Assembly (NCBI GenBank): GCA_945888525.1 | Contig: CAMDAF010000002.1 | Coordinates: 62,001-126,000, forward strand | Reading direction: 5' to 3' | DNA: 64,000 nt | DNA from: Chitinophaga pinensis | GTDB lineage: Bacteria > Bacteroidota > Bacteroidia > NS11-12g > UBA955 | Shown here: positions 43,366 to 53,383 of the stretch, piece by piece | Layout: the number at the start of each line of letters is the position of its first letter | How positions within the stretch are numbered: the stretch's first letter is position 1 | Position numbers and translations under genes: made by a program | Notes under the pieces: generated by a model | The model's input: the letters and a program-made list of their open reading frames with translations, nothing else | Told to the model about the DNA's origin: nothing | Database searches by the model: none

Positions 43366-43971
43366 TTGAATTTTTCTTCAAAAACAATAGAGAACGCAGT
43401 TGAAGCACTTTCTGGATTTCCAGGAGTTGGAAAACGCAGTGCATTAAGAATGGTGATGTATTTATTGAAACGCCCCAATGAAGAAGCGGAAAACCTATCC
43501 AATGTTTTGTTTAAATTAAAAACGGAGTTAATGCAATGCACTGTATGCTGCAATATCAGCGACACACCCATTTGCAGCATCTGTAACAGCGTAAACCGCA
43601 ACAAAAGCATTGTCTGTGTGGTTGAAGATATGATGGATGTTATGGCCATCGAAAATACAGCTCAATTCAATGGATTATACCATGTGCTTGGGGGTTTGAT
43701 ATCGCCCATTGATGGTGTTGGCCCAGATGAATTAAATATTGAAGCCCTGGTAGATCGATTAAACACAAATCCAGCCGAAGAAATTATCATCGCATTAAAT
43801 GCAAATATTGAAGGTGACACCACCTCATTCTACTTGGCGAGAAAACTTCAAAAATTTAACCTTAAAATAAGTACCATTAGCAAAGGTATTTCAGTAGGTA
43901 GTGAATTGGAGTATACCGATGAGATAACCCTTGGTAGATCATTAACCGCAAGGGTTCCTTACAGCCTATAA
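43366..43971 (+). CDS. recR: Recombination protein RecR
   Basis: 201 residues starting at TTG 43366, which gives MNFSSKTIENAV, matching the usual N-terminus of the family; the upstream TTG at 43357 lies inside the -7 box. The helix-hairpin-helix FPGVGKRSA, the four-Cys zinc finger (CTVCC to CSIC) and the Toprim segment CVVEDMMDVMAIE are present. RecR acts with RecO and RecF to load RecA at gaps. Convergent with the next gene, one base apart. Confidence 0.95.
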   Translation: MNFSSKTIENAVEALSGFPGVGKRSALRMVMYLLKRPNEEAENLSNVLFKLKTELMQCTVCCNISDTPICSICNSVNRNKSIVCVVEDMMDVMAIENTAQFNGLYHVLGGLISPIDGVGPDELNIEALVDRLNTNPAEEIIIALNANIEGDTTSFYLARKLQKFNLKISTISKGISVGSELEYTDEITLGRSLTARVPYSL

Positions 43972-43972
43972 A

Positions 43973-45064
43973 TTATTCCTTTATTATTTTATAAAATTGA
44001 ACCATTTCGAAGGTTTTTATTGATATAAAATAAAGTCCGCTGCTTAATTTGCTTAAATCTAGATTAGCAATTCCATTTAAAAAATATGATTCATAAACAA
44101 GTGCTTGCTTTTGATCATAGATTAAAATAGTAGCATCTGTTTCTAATTTTACGAATAAATAACTCGAAAATGGAGATGGATAAATACTGGATTTATCAAT
44201 ATTTGAAATCTGAAAAAGACTTGTCTTGGGACATTTAATTTTTATTGACAAACAAATTGTATCTAGGCAGCCAACACTATCAGTTGCTATTGCGCATACA
44301 ATATAAATTCCAGTATCCTTAAAGGAATGTTGAACCTGTGTTCCTGAGGTTTCAAAATTACCATCTCCATAATACCATTTCACTTCTTTTGGTGTTTTAT
44401 TGCAATTCAAATTAAACCCTTTGGTTTTGCAATTTCCTTTAGAAATGCTATCCATTTTATTGATTTTGAAATCACAAGGTGCTTTCTGATCACAATTAAT
44501 ATCTATGTTCAACTCTGCTGTATCTCCGCATGAAATTGAATCTTGAACAATTAATCTAACCTTATAATTTCCATTTTTTTGAAAGGTGTGCAAGGAATAC
44601 TTGCTGTTTGATGAATCTCCATCACCAAATTCCCAAACAATGCGTTTGGCATTTGGACTGACAAAAGAAACAAATTCATACTCATTGCAATTGTAACTTA
44701 CCGTATCGAATGAGTAAATACCTATTTCACTCAAATCGCATGGATTGGTGCAATTGACATTAACCGTTATGCATAATGAGTCTTTGCAACCATTTGCATC
44801 CTGTATTTTACCACATACTTGATAAGTGCCATTCTTAGTGTAGAAGTTTTTAGGTTTGATACAACCACAGCCATTGCCATCGCCATAAGTCCAATTGTAT
44901 GAACTTGCAGTACCTCCTGAAACTTTATATTTGAAATACAAATGGTTACAACTACTTGCAGCCTGATCAATATATATTGAATCCAATGACAATTGACAAG
45001 GTGTTTGAGCTTGCACTGACAATGATAAAATGAAACAAAAACACAAAAAGTAAACTCTTTTCAT
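43973..45064 (-). CDS. Secreted PKD-repeat protein with T9SS sorting domain
   Basis: 363 residues with a signal peptide ending SVQAQ. Three PKD-like repeats follow, each with a W-x-Y/F-GDG motif (NWTYGDG, VWEFGDG, KWYYGDG) and many Cys that may form disulfides. The last ~75 residues (SSIYPSPFSSYLFVKLE ... GLYFISIKT) are a type A C-terminal sorting domain for the type IX secretion system. It should be a cell-surface or secreted adhesin-like protein. It is small for this class. Confidence 0.88.
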   Translation of the reverse strand: MKRVYFLCFCFILSLSVQAQTPCQLSLDSIYIDQAASSCNHLYFKYKVSGGTASSYNWTYGDGNGCGCIKPKNFYTKNGTYQVCGKIQDANGCKDSLCITVNVNCTNPCDLSEIGIYSFDTVSYNCNEYEFVSFVSPNAKRIVWEFGDGDSSNSKYSLHTFQKNGNYKVRLIVQDSISCGDTAELNIDINCDQKAPCDFKINKMDSISKGNCKTKGFNLNCNKTPKEVKWYYGDGNFETSGTQVQHSFKDTGIYIVCAIATDSVGCLDTICLSIKIKCPKTSLFQISNIDKSSIYPSPFSSYLFVKLETDATILIYDQKQALVYESYFLNGIANLDLSKLSSGLYFISIKTFEMVQFYKIIKE

Positions 45065-45077
45065 AATCTATAGACAA

Positions 45078-45085
45078 CAAAAATA
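45078..45085 (-). promoter_or_regulatory. -7 box for the PKD/T9SS gene
   Basis: CAAAAATA on plus reads TATTTTTG on minus, 13 bases before the ATG. A second TAAATTTG is at 45156-45149. The gap to 45219 shows nothing else. Confidence 0.45.
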
Positions 45086-45219
45086 TCAATTTTATCCGCC
45101 AAAGCTTCACTAATAGGTAAGAATTTTTATTTTAGAACCTTTATCACTCAAATTTAAGGCAATAATCCGTCTTTCTTGAATGATGAAATAGATATTATAT
45201 TAATTCGAAAACCAATATT

Positions 45220-45798
45220 CTATTGCATTGCTTGTATTTCGTGGATAAACCGAGATACAGGAAAGCCCATCACATTGTAATAACATCCTTCAATTTTTTG
45301 AATGCCGACATAGCCTATAAACTCTTGTATTCCATAGGCTCCTGCCTTATCCAAAGGTGAATAATTTTCTAAATAGTAGTCTATCATTTCATCACTCAAT
45401 GAGTTAAAATAAACATTGGTGGCTTCTGAAAAGACAATCGTATTGGTTTTGGATTTGACACAAACACCTGTGTATACAGTATGTAAATTTGAAGACAGGG
45501 TCTTCAGCATTTCTTTGGCTTCCAAAAGCGAGCTTGGTTTGTTTAATACATGGCCATTTACCCATACAATGGTGTCTGCTGTTACCAATAATGAATCGTC
45601 TGACAAGTCTTTTGTATAGGCATCGCTTTTCTTCTTTGCTAAATATTCAGGAATTTCAGCACCCTCAAGTTCAGGATGAAAATCTTCTTCAACATCTATT
45701 TTAATTATTTCCAATTCAAAACCACTGTCGGCAATTAACTGATGTCTCCTAGGGCTCTGAGAAGCCAGTAGTATCTTCTTTTTGAAATATGGTAGCAT
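45220..45798 (-). CDS. maf: Maf-family nucleotide pyrophosphatase
   Basis: 192 residues, typical. The conserved LLASQSPRRHQLI motif, the SDAY/K region (KKSDAYTKDL), VTADTIVW, and YTGVCV are present. Maf proteins hydrolyse nucleoside triphosphates such as dTTP/UTP or modified pyrimidines, and influence division. Its ATG overlaps the last base of the upstream UbiA-family gene, so they are coupled. Confidence 0.92.
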   Translation of the reverse strand: MLPYFKKKILLASQSPRRHQLIADSGFELEIIKIDVEEDFHPELEGAEIPEYLAKKKSDAYTKDLSDDSLLVTADTIVWVNGHVLNKPSSLLEAKEMLKTLSSNLHTVYTGVCVKSKTNTIVFSEATNVYFNSLSDEMIDYYLENYSPLDKAGAYGIQEFIGYVGIQKIEGCYYNVMGFPVSRFIHEIQAMQ

Positions 45799-46670
45799 TA
45801 TGCAAATATTAAATTAATTACGCCTGCAAACATGATGTATTTTAATAATTTGCTCGATGCCCCATACTCTTCTTTTGACTTTGTTTTAGAAATATGGTTG
45901 ATAAAATACAAAAGTCCAATTGTTATGATTCCCATCAAAACAGATCCTGCATATAAATCTAAGCCCCAACTTAAAAAGCTGTACAATCCACAAAGCATAA
46001 TTTGTATTCCTGTAATTATGTAAATCATTATTTTGGTTCCTTTAATTCCAGCAACTATAGGGTAGGTTTTCAATCCAGCGGCCAAATCGCCATCAACATC
46101 TTGCATATCTTTTACAAGTTCCCTGATTAAACTAATGAAGAAAGAAAAAATAATATAGCCCGTAAAATTCATGATAGCCGGTTTGGTGTCAAATGCAATT
46201 AATAACACACAGATGGCAACAACTGCTGCACTGCATAGTGCAACAAGGACATTGCCAATTAATGGCAGACCTTTTAATTGTGCTGCATACAGAAACAATA
46301 TAACTGTAATAGATATAGTTATAATGGCATACTGCTGACTAAAGAAATAAGAAACCACAATGGATAATATACTTAACATTGCATACAAAATCCAGGCAGA
46401 CTTAACACTCAAGCCATGTCCAACTATGCAGCTTTTTGGTTTGTTGATTTTATCTGTTTCTAAATCAAATATATCATTAACAACATAGCCTGCAGCGGCT
46501 GTTAATATGGCTGGCAAAATCAAAAAAACTGATTGAAACCAATAATTGGGATCCAATTCATCCTTGTACTTAAACAAAACAACAAGCATTGTTGCTGCAA
46601 TTAGCGACAAATTAATTGGTCTAATAATATGTATGGGATTTCTCAAACCAAGTTCTATTGGGCTTTTCAC
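45798..46670 (-). CDS. UbiA-family prenyltransferase (DGGGP synthase-like)
   Basis: 290 residues with about eight membrane helices, starting at GTG 46670. The first Asp motif is NDIFDLETDK (65-74) and the second is KDMQDVDGDLAAG. In Bacteroidetes this type is usually annotated as geranylgeranylglycerol-phosphate geranylgeranyltransferase, the second step of archaeal-type ether lipid synthesis. A role in quinone synthesis cannot be excluded from sequence. A GGGPS gene at 53560 supports the ether-lipid view. It is coupled to maf. Confidence 0.85.
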   Translation of the reverse strand: MKSPIELGLRNPIHIIRPINLSLIAATMLVVLFKYKDELDPNYWFQSVFLILPAILTAAAGYVVNDIFDLETDKINKPKSCIVGHGLSVKSAWILYAMLSILSIVVSYFFSQQYAIITISITVILFLYAAQLKGLPLIGNVLVALCSAAVVAICVLLIAFDTKPAIMNFTGYIIFSFFISLIRELVKDMQDVDGDLAAGLKTYPIVAGIKGTKIMIYIITGIQIMLCGLYSFLSWGLDLYAGSVLMGIITIGLLYFINHISKTKSKEEYGASSKLLKYIMFAGVINLIFA

Positions 46671-46722
46671 ACTTCAATATTCAGAAAATTATTTTATATT
46701 GCAAATTAATTATTCATCACAG

Positions 46723-47334
46723 GTGTTAAGAAATAAATTTACAGTCCCCTACATCTATCTCTTTTTGATGGTGATCTCTTTTATTTCAGGACTCGCTTGG
46801 CCAGAAATAAAACAAGTAATGGCAATTTATCCAAGAAACTTTCATTTTTTGTCTGGGGTCTTTACAACAGTATTTGTACATAAAGATTTAGAACATTTGA
46901 GCTCCAATAGTTTGCCAATGTTTGTTTGTTTATTCGGTCTATTCTATTTCTATAAAGAAATTGCACTCAAAGTAACCGTTATATGCCATTTACTCACTGG
47001 CATATTGATTTGGATATTTGCTCGCTCTGCTTTTCATATTGGCGCAAGTGGCTTGGTGTATGCCTTGGTATTGTTTGTGTTTACCAGTGGGCTTATCCGT
47101 AAAAACAAAAAACTATTGGTGTTTGCCTTTATAGCATTGGTTTTCCATAGTGGTTTGCTTTGGGGTGTTTTTCCTTTAGAAGAAGGCGTTAGTTGGGAGA
47201 GCCATTTATTTGGAGCACTAGTTGGGATTGTTCTTGCATTTCTATTTAAAAATGAAGGGCCTCAGGCAGATCCGCCCAAAATATGGGATGAAGAATCTGA
47301 AGAGCCATTGGGAGATGAATATTTAAACCTATAA
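46723..47334 (+). CDS. Rhomboid-family intramembrane serine protease
   Basis: 203 residues from a GTG at 46723; TTG 46699 and ATG 46633 are alternatives, but the latter lies inside the divergent prenyltransferase gene. Six membrane helices are predicted. The catalytic Ser is in HIGASGLVYAL (GASG) and the His is in SWESHLFGALVG. Rhomboids cleave membrane-embedded substrates. A short hydrophilic acidic tail follows. Substrate unknown. Confidence 0.85.
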   Translation: MLRNKFTVPYIYLFLMVISFISGLAWPEIKQVMAIYPRNFHFLSGVFTTVFVHKDLEHLSSNSLPMFVCLFGLFYFYKEIALKVTVICHLLTGILIWIFARSAFHIGASGLVYALVLFVFTSGLIRKNKKLLVFAFIALVFHSGLLWGVFPLEEGVSWESHLFGALVGIVLAFLFKNEGPQADPPKIWDEESEEPLGDEYLNL

Positions 47335-47336
47335 TT

Positions 47337-47939
47337 TTAATAAAACACCAAATTAGGCATCAACAAATTGTAAGCATTTACTAGGTCATTCTTGTAAACC
47401 AATATTTTTATTTCTTGATTTTTGAACTTTGGCCTTTTGAACATCTTAAGTGTTAAAAAATTGGTGCTACTTGAAAATTGTTTAAACTGATTGATTGGAT
47501 AGCTTAACTTAGATTGCTGTCCAGAGCCATTATAATAGTCTTCAGATATTTGAAAACAATCGCTAATATCCGAATTGATTGGATGCTGATCATCAAATTG
47601 AGTTAAAGCAATAATTTTAAGGCTGTCTCCCAAGGCTTGGGTTTGAGGAAATACAGGTTCACAGGCCATTAAACCTTCTTTAAAACTAAAAAGACTTACC
47701 AATGCCGTTTCTGGTCTAAAAGTAAAAAACACAGAATCAACAGTGTTCATAGGTATTGAATCAGGAGCATAATAAACATAAACTCCGTTTGAATTCATTT
47801 TATAAATTTGATTGAATATATAGGATTTAATCTTACTCTGTTGAACTGGCTTACTTGGGCAATCGCGGCATTGTTGAATGAATAATGCACTAAAAACGAA
47901 GAGGACTGTTAATGCTGTGTTCTTATAATATTTTCTCAT
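47337..47939 (-). CDS. Predicted lipoprotein of unknown function
   Basis: 200 residues. The N-terminus MRKYYKNTALTVLFVFSALF is a signal peptide and IQQC (Cys24) a lipobox-like site. No recognised domain follows. It begins three bases after the CocE-type hydrolase gene and is likely co-transcribed with it, so it may be an accessory envelope protein. Confidence 0.65.
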   Translation of the reverse strand: MRKYYKNTALTVLFVFSALFIQQCRDCPSKPVQQSKIKSYIFNQIYKMNSNGVYVYYAPDSIPMNTVDSVFFTFRPETALVSLFSFKEGLMACEPVFPQTQALGDSLKIIALTQFDDQHPINSDISDCFQISEDYYNGSGQQSKLSYPINQFKQFSSSTNFLTLKMFKRPKFKNQEIKILVYKNDLVNAYNLLMPNLVFY

Positions 47940-47942
47940 TTC

Positions 47943-49859
47943 TTATTCCTTTACAAAACTTTCAACCATCCAATTTCCATTTTCAAAAACCCCCAATGAA
48001 TAAAAACCACTTTTTAAATTATTTAAATCAATCTCAAATTCATTTGAATTTGCTTGAATACACATCACTTCTTGGCCTGATTGATTAAACAAATATAAAG
48101 TAATATTGGGATTAGATCTATCACCAAAACTAACCTTTAATTTGTTCTTAACGGGATTTGGGAAAACAATAAGACTGGTATTACCTTCTTTAATAAATGA
48201 GATATCGCTAGTGAAGTTTATCAGAGGCAATTCAACATAAGAAGCATTTAAACTGTTGCAAAAAATTGTGTTAACTGACGTTGTTGGATTTAATAATGAA
48301 TCAACACTATTTCCAGGATACATGGCTTGACCATTGTTCATATTTCTATTGTATTTTGGATAGTTAGAAGATGAAATGATTAATCTTATTTTATGGCCAA
48401 CTAAAAATGTAATACAGGTACTAGGCAATTCAATAACACAATCATAAACTTTTCCAGGCACCATCGTAGCAACCTGGGCTTGTGTAAAACCATCCCTAAA
48501 ACGCATCCGCATCACTGCGTCGTTTAGCAACATTGATTTCCCATCTGGGTAAACATCTGTAACCCTAACATCAAAATCGGTGTCTAATTGACTAGAGCTA
48601 ACTTTCAAGACGACTTTAATGCGTCCATTTAAAACCATATCTTTCGATAGTATTGATGAACTGAACTCTATGGCATCACTCCTATTTTCTACACCATTTA
48701 ATTGATCGTAGGGGCCCTGTAACAAGTCACTTCTTAAGGTACACCCGCCTATTGTAGGTGATGGATCATTGGGATTGTAACTGTAATTTAAACTATCGGA
48801 ACTTGCACTTGGCAGAATCTGATCCATTAAACCATTTTTATTCAAATAAAAACGATAATTCTTTACACCATTCAAAGGCCAAGAACCCTCATTTAACCAC
48901 TTATTCTCACCCATTCGATATAAGGTATATGATGGAACTGAATTCCAATTGTTGCTGATGTTTCTGAGGTAATAATCGAAAAACTGAATGGCCATGCTGT
49001 CGTTTTTGTTTTGTGCATTTGGATAGCTTAATTGCCCTTGAGCAGTGCTGCCAACTTTGGCTGTACTGTGCCCACCGTGAACCCAAGGACCCATCAAAAT
49101 TTTATGTTTTGCCCTTACGGATATAGGAGATCGGGTTCTTAATTGATTAAAAAAATCCATCATCAATTGGGTATTGTGGTCATACCATCCTCCTATCATA
49201 AAACACGGCACTTGAATGCTGTCTGGATAATCATTTGCATCTTCAACAAAATTCCAAAAATTGTCTTTTACAGGATGAGCCATTAAGCTAGCTGTTAATC
49301 CAAAGCCCAAACCATCTAATTGTTGAACATATTCAGTTCTCAAAGATCCATTTGGAAAATACTCTTTGTATTCGAATTGCGGTGCCGCTACTACCGGGCA
49401 AATACAGGTTAAATGTGGTGGATTGCCTTTTGCTGTTTGATATTGAATTTTACCCAATGCTGATGCGCCCCAAGTGCCTATTTTGCCATTGCTCCATGAT
49501 TGAGAAGCAATCCATTCTACGGTAGAATAAGCATCTTTTGTGCGATCAGGATTTCCGGCATATGCAGCTTTTTTAGATCCATAAAATCCTCTCCAATCTG
49601 CAACCACAAAAATATAATTACTTGAATTGATGTTTGCGCCTACACCCAAAGGCAATCCAGTTAAACGGTAAACTTGTCTGTTGTAAGGTGTTTGAATCAA
49701 AATGACCGGCCCATTGCTCATGCCATTTGGAATGTAAACATCGACAGCCAACTTCTTCCCGTCGATCATTGGAATTGAATCCACCAATGGAGTTAAAATC
49801 GAGTAAGCGTTCCTGTAATTTAATAATAAAAGAATGGAAAATACGATGTACTTTTTCAT
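47943..49859 (-). CDS. CocE/NonD-type alpha/beta hydrolase with T9SS sorting domain
   Basis: 638 residues with a signal peptide ending NAYS. The S15 peptidase/CocE core includes QTPYNRQVY, the nucleophile elbow GTWGASALGKIQ (Ser ~123) and FDVRVTDVYPDGKS in the beta-rich C-terminal jelly-roll (~370-560). The last ~75 residues (LIVFPNPVKNKLKVSF ... SGFYSLGVFENG) form a type A T9SS sorting domain, so the enzyme is exported or surface-attached. It probably acts on acyl esters or X-Pro peptides; the substrate is unknown. Confidence 0.9.
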   Translation of the reverse strand: MKKYIVFSILLLLNYRNAYSILTPLVDSIPMIDGKKLAVDVYIPNGMSNGPVILIQTPYNRQVYRLTGLPLGVGANINSSNYIFVVADWRGFYGSKKAAYAGNPDRTKDAYSTVEWIASQSWSNGKIGTWGASALGKIQYQTAKGNPPHLTCICPVVAAPQFEYKEYFPNGSLRTEYVQQLDGLGFGLTASLMAHPVKDNFWNFVEDANDYPDSIQVPCFMIGGWYDHNTQLMMDFFNQLRTRSPISVRAKHKILMGPWVHGGHSTAKVGSTAQGQLSYPNAQNKNDSMAIQFFDYYLRNISNNWNSVPSYTLYRMGENKWLNEGSWPLNGVKNYRFYLNKNGLMDQILPSASSDSLNYSYNPNDPSPTIGGCTLRSDLLQGPYDQLNGVENRSDAIEFSSSILSKDMVLNGRIKVVLKVSSSQLDTDFDVRVTDVYPDGKSMLLNDAVMRMRFRDGFTQAQVATMVPGKVYDCVIELPSTCITFLVGHKIRLIISSSNYPKYNRNMNNGQAMYPGNSVDSLLNPTTSVNTIFCNSLNASYVELPLINFTSDISFIKEGNTSLIVFPNPVKNKLKVSFGDRSNPNITLYLFNQSGQEVMCIQANSNEFEIDLNNLKSGFYSLGVFENGNWMVESFVKE

Positions 49860-49869
49860 ATATAGAATA

Positions 49870-49877
49870 CAAAATTA
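49870..49877 (-). promoter_or_regulatory. -7 box for the CocE-type hydrolase
   Basis: CAAAATTA on plus reads TAATTTTG on minus, 10 bases before the ATG at 49859. Confidence 0.45.
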
Positions 49878-49934
49878 AGACCTTAAGAATCTGTTTAAAT
49901 TCAAACTTCTATACGGTAAGAAATTTTTGACTAA

Positions 49935-49964
49935 AAAAAGGAACATATTTCTATGTTCCTTTTT
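49935..49964 (-). terminator. Terminator after the ribonucleotide reductase gene
   Basis: A perfect 13-bp inverted repeat, AAAAAGGAACATA / TATGTTCCTTTTT, with a TTTC loop. It is read after the stop of the minus-strand gene at 49987; on that strand the T tract follows. Confidence 0.85.
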
Positions 49965-49986
49965 ACGTTATATCATACAACATGCA

Positions 49987-52900
49987 TTAGCTACATCCGC
50001 TGGTAGTTCCACAAGTTAAACATGTGTAACAAGTTCCAGAACGAACAGTTATGTTACCGCAGCTTTTACAAGCTGGAGCATCGCCCATATTTGGAGGCAA
50101 ATTACCGGATTTTTTAACTGCTTTTGGTGAAGTTGAATTTGTATTGTTGCTTGTTTCGGAAACCAAAGCAGGTGCAATTTCATTCTGCGCTAAATTGAAA
50201 TTAGAATCAACTGGAGTAACTTCATCTGTAATTTTTGGTTTAATATGCAATTGCTCTTGGCGGTTAAGGTATTCAAAACCTAGCAATCTGAATATAAAGT
50301 CTACGACTGAAGTTGATGATTTTATGTTTGCATGCCCTTCTACCATACCACTTGGCTCAAATCTACTGAAAGTAAATTTATCATAGTATTCTTCTAGAGG
50401 CACACCGTACTGTAAACCGATTGATACAGCGATAGCAAAACAGTTCATCAATGAGCGGAAACTTGCGCCTTCTTTGTGCATATCAACGAAGATTTCGCCT
50501 AATGTTCCGTCTTCATATTCACCTGTTCTTACAAAGACAGTATTGCCATCAATTTTTGATTTTTGCGTAAATCCTTTGCGTTTGTTTGGCAATACTTTAC
50601 GTGTTGCAATATTTGACAATTGTTGCTTGAATGCTGCATTGTTGCTGCTATTGATAATTAATCTAGCAGCTTCCAATACGATTTCTGGAGTTAAATCTTC
50701 AACACGTGTTGAACCTGAAACACCAACTGCCTTTTCTACAATTTCTACTGTATCGCTAACGGTTTCAGTTTCATCAACTTTTTTATCCGATTTATTTGAT
50801 AAAGGTTGAGACAATTTGCAACCATCTCTGTATAGTGCATTTGCTTTCAAGCCAAGCTTCCAACTCATTTCATAGCATGATTTGATGTCTTGCACAGAAG
50901 CTTCATTTGGTAAGTTAATGGTTTTTGATATCGCTCCTGAAATAAATGGTTGAGCAGCAGCCATCATTCTAATGTGTGAATGTGCATGCAAGAAACGAGT
51001 GCCTTTGTTTCCGCATTTGTTAGCGGTATCAAACACTGGATAATGTTCTTCCTTAAGGTAAGGCGCGCCTTCAATTGTCATTGTTCCTGTTACATATTCA
51101 TTTGCAGCTTCAATTTCTGCCGCTTTGAATCCTAAAGATTTCAATAAATTGAAGTTAACATCATTATATTGAGCTTCTTTAAACCCTAGACGTTTAATTG
51201 TGTCTTCACCTAAAGTGAATACATTAAATACAAATTCAATATCAAATGCACGTTCTAATTGAGATTCAATCATTTCCAATTCACTTGCATTAAATCCTTT
51301 CGCCGTTAAAGTTTCGTGGTTAATAGATGGTGCTGTTTTTAATGTGGCATGACCCTTTGCATAATTTATTATCTCATCTGATTCTTGTTGAGAGTAACCT
51401 AGCGTTTTAAGAGCTGCAGGAACTGCTTGGTTGATAATTTTAAAATATCCGCCACCGCTTAATTTCTTAAATTTAACCAAAGCAAAGTCAGGCTCTATAC
51501 CAGTTGTATCACAATCCATTACCAATCCAATAGTGCCTGTTGGGGCAATAACTGTTGATTGCGCATTTCTGTAACCAAACTTCTCTCCCAACATTAAGGC
51601 TTTGTCCCATGCATTGCAGGCTGATCTTAATAAATCTTCTGGGCAATGTTGAGGATCGATTCCAACTGCAGGAATACTTAGACTCTCATACGCCAAAGGT
51701 GTGTTGTAAGCTGCATAACGGTGGTTACGGATAACACGCATCATGTGCTTTTTGTTCTTTTCGTACATTCTGAAAGAACCTTTAACTGCAGCGATTTCAG
51801 CACTGGTTGCATATGCTTGACCAGTTAATATAGATGACAATGCTCCGCAAATTGCGTTTGCTTTTGAACTGTCATAAGGAATTCCAGAAACCATTAACAA
51901 GGCACCTAAGTTTGCGTAACCCAATCCAAGTGTACGGTAATCGTAACTTAACTGAGCAACTTCTTGACTTGGGAATTGAGCCATCAATACAGAGACTTCT
52001 AAAACAACAGTCCATAAACGGATAGCATATTCATAAGAAACAATATCAAATTCCAATTTATCTGCATCAAAAAACTTCATTAAGTTTAAAGAAGCTAAGT
52101 TACAAGCTGTATTGTCCAAGAACATGTATTCAGAACAAGGGTTAGAAGCATTGATTCTTCCACCTTCTGGACATGTATGCCATTCGTTGATTGTATCATC
52201 GTATTGAACACCAGGATCCGCGCAAGCCCATGCCGCATCGCCAATTGCATCCCAAACCTCACTTGCAGGAATTGAACTCATTACTTTTCCATTTGATCTT
52301 CCAATTAAATCCCAATTTCCATTTTGCTTTAATGCTTCAAAGAACTTATTGGGTATGCGAACCGAATTGTTTGAGTTTTGACCTGATACAGTTGCATATG
52401 CTTCACCTTCATAATCACTAGGATAACCTGCAGCAATTAAGGCTGCAACTTTTTTCTCCTCATTCTTTTTCCATGAAATAAAGTTCATTATTTCTGGATG
52501 GTCCATATCCAAACAAACCATTTTTGCTGCTCTTCTTGTTGTTCCACCAGATTTGATTGCGCCTGCAGCTCTGTCACCAATTTTTAAGAATGACATCAAA
52601 CCAGATGACGTACCTCCACCAGATAATTTTTCGCCACCACCACGAATTTTTGAGAAATTTGTACCAACACCACTGCCATATTTAAAGATACGCGCTTCAC
52701 GTACCCACAAGTCCATGATTCCACCTTCGTTCACAAGGTCATCATCAACTGATAATATAAAACAAGCGTGTGGTTGCGGTCTCTCATAAGCAGAAGTTGA
52801 ACGCATTAATTTTTCGGTTTCTGGATCAACATAATAATGGCCTTGTGGCTTACCACTAATTCCATAAGTTGAATGCAAGCCAGTATTAAACCATTGTGGT

Positions 52901-53307
52901 GAATTTGGTGCAGATTGCTGACCCAATATTGAATATACCAATTCTTCATAAAAAATTTGTGCATCTTCTTTTGAAGCAAAATAACCATATTTTTCTCCCC
53001 ATTGTTTCCAGCAATCAGCTAAACGATGTGCCACTTGTTTCACACTAGTCTCACCCCCTAATGATCCGTCCGCTTGAGGAACGCCCGCTTTTCTGAAATA
53101 TTTTTGTGCAATAATATCAGTTGCCACTTGGCTCCATGCTGATGGTATTTCAACATTTTTCATTTCGAATACAACATCTCCATTCGGATTCTTAATCACG
53201 GACGTTCGGTACTCATACTGGAACTGGTCGTATGGCGACACATTGTCTTTGGTGTTTAGCCTATTGAACTTTAGGCCTTTCTTCATTTGGTCAAAATTTT
53301 GCTGCAT
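49987..53307 (-). CDS. nrdJ: Adenosylcobalamin-dependent (class II) ribonucleotide reductase
   Basis: 1106 residues, reducing ribonucleotides with adenosylcobalamin. Visible motifs: PQPHACFILSVDDDL (active-site Cys), GSGVGTNFSKIRG, the NPCSEYMFLD segment with N-x-C-x-E radical-site residues, and the C-terminal Cys pairs of CKSCGNITVRSGTCYTCLTC that re-reduce the active site or bind zinc. The length includes a TSCPD-type C-terminal part. B12 supply must come from uptake or synthesis elsewhere. A cobalamin riboswitch was looked for and not seen. Confidence 0.96.
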   Translation of the reverse strand: MQQNFDQMKKGLKFNRLNTKDNVSPYDQFQYEYRTSVIKNPNGDVVFEMKNVEIPSAWSQVATDIIAQKYFRKAGVPQADGSLGGETSVKQVAHRLADCWKQWGEKYGYFASKEDAQIFYEELVYSILGQQSAPNSPQWFNTGLHSTYGISGKPQGHYYVDPETEKLMRSTSAYERPQPHACFILSVDDDLVNEGGIMDLWVREARIFKYGSGVGTNFSKIRGGGEKLSGGGTSSGLMSFLKIGDRAAGAIKSGGTTRRAAKMVCLDMDHPEIMNFISWKKNEEKKVAALIAAGYPSDYEGEAYATVSGQNSNNSVRIPNKFFEALKQNGNWDLIGRSNGKVMSSIPASEVWDAIGDAAWACADPGVQYDDTINEWHTCPEGGRINASNPCSEYMFLDNTACNLASLNLMKFFDADKLEFDIVSYEYAIRLWTVVLEVSVLMAQFPSQEVAQLSYDYRTLGLGYANLGALLMVSGIPYDSSKANAICGALSSILTGQAYATSAEIAAVKGSFRMYEKNKKHMMRVIRNHRYAAYNTPLAYESLSIPAVGIDPQHCPEDLLRSACNAWDKALMLGEKFGYRNAQSTVIAPTGTIGLVMDCDTTGIEPDFALVKFKKLSGGGYFKIINQAVPAALKTLGYSQQESDEIINYAKGHATLKTAPSINHETLTAKGFNASELEMIESQLERAFDIEFVFNVFTLGEDTIKRLGFKEAQYNDVNFNLLKSLGFKAAEIEAANEYVTGTMTIEGAPYLKEEHYPVFDTANKCGNKGTRFLHAHSHIRMMAAAQPFISGAISKTINLPNEASVQDIKSCYEMSWKLGLKANALYRDGCKLSQPLSNKSDKKVDETETVSDTVEIVEKAVGVSGSTRVEDLTPEIVLEAARLIINSSNNAAFKQQLSNIATRKVLPNKRKGFTQKSKIDGNTVFVRTGEYEDGTLGEIFVDMHKEGASFRSLMNCFAIAVSIGLQYGVPLEEYYDKFTFSRFEPSGMVEGHANIKSSTSVVDFIFRLLGFEYLNRQEQLHIKPKITDEVTPVDSNFNLAQNEIAPALVSETSNNTNSTSPKAVKKSGNLPPNMGDAPACKSCGNITVRSGTCYTCLTCGTTSGCS

Positions 53308-53383
53308 ATGTGGACGTTTAATTGTGTGATTTTTGCTTGTAAACTAAAATGACTTCAATGCAGTTTTTTGCAAAGAAGTCCTT

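Noticed and set aside
46546-46722. Long N-terminal form of the rhomboid
   Set aside because: It would lie inside the divergent UbiA-type gene; the conserved rhomboid core begins after GTG 46723.
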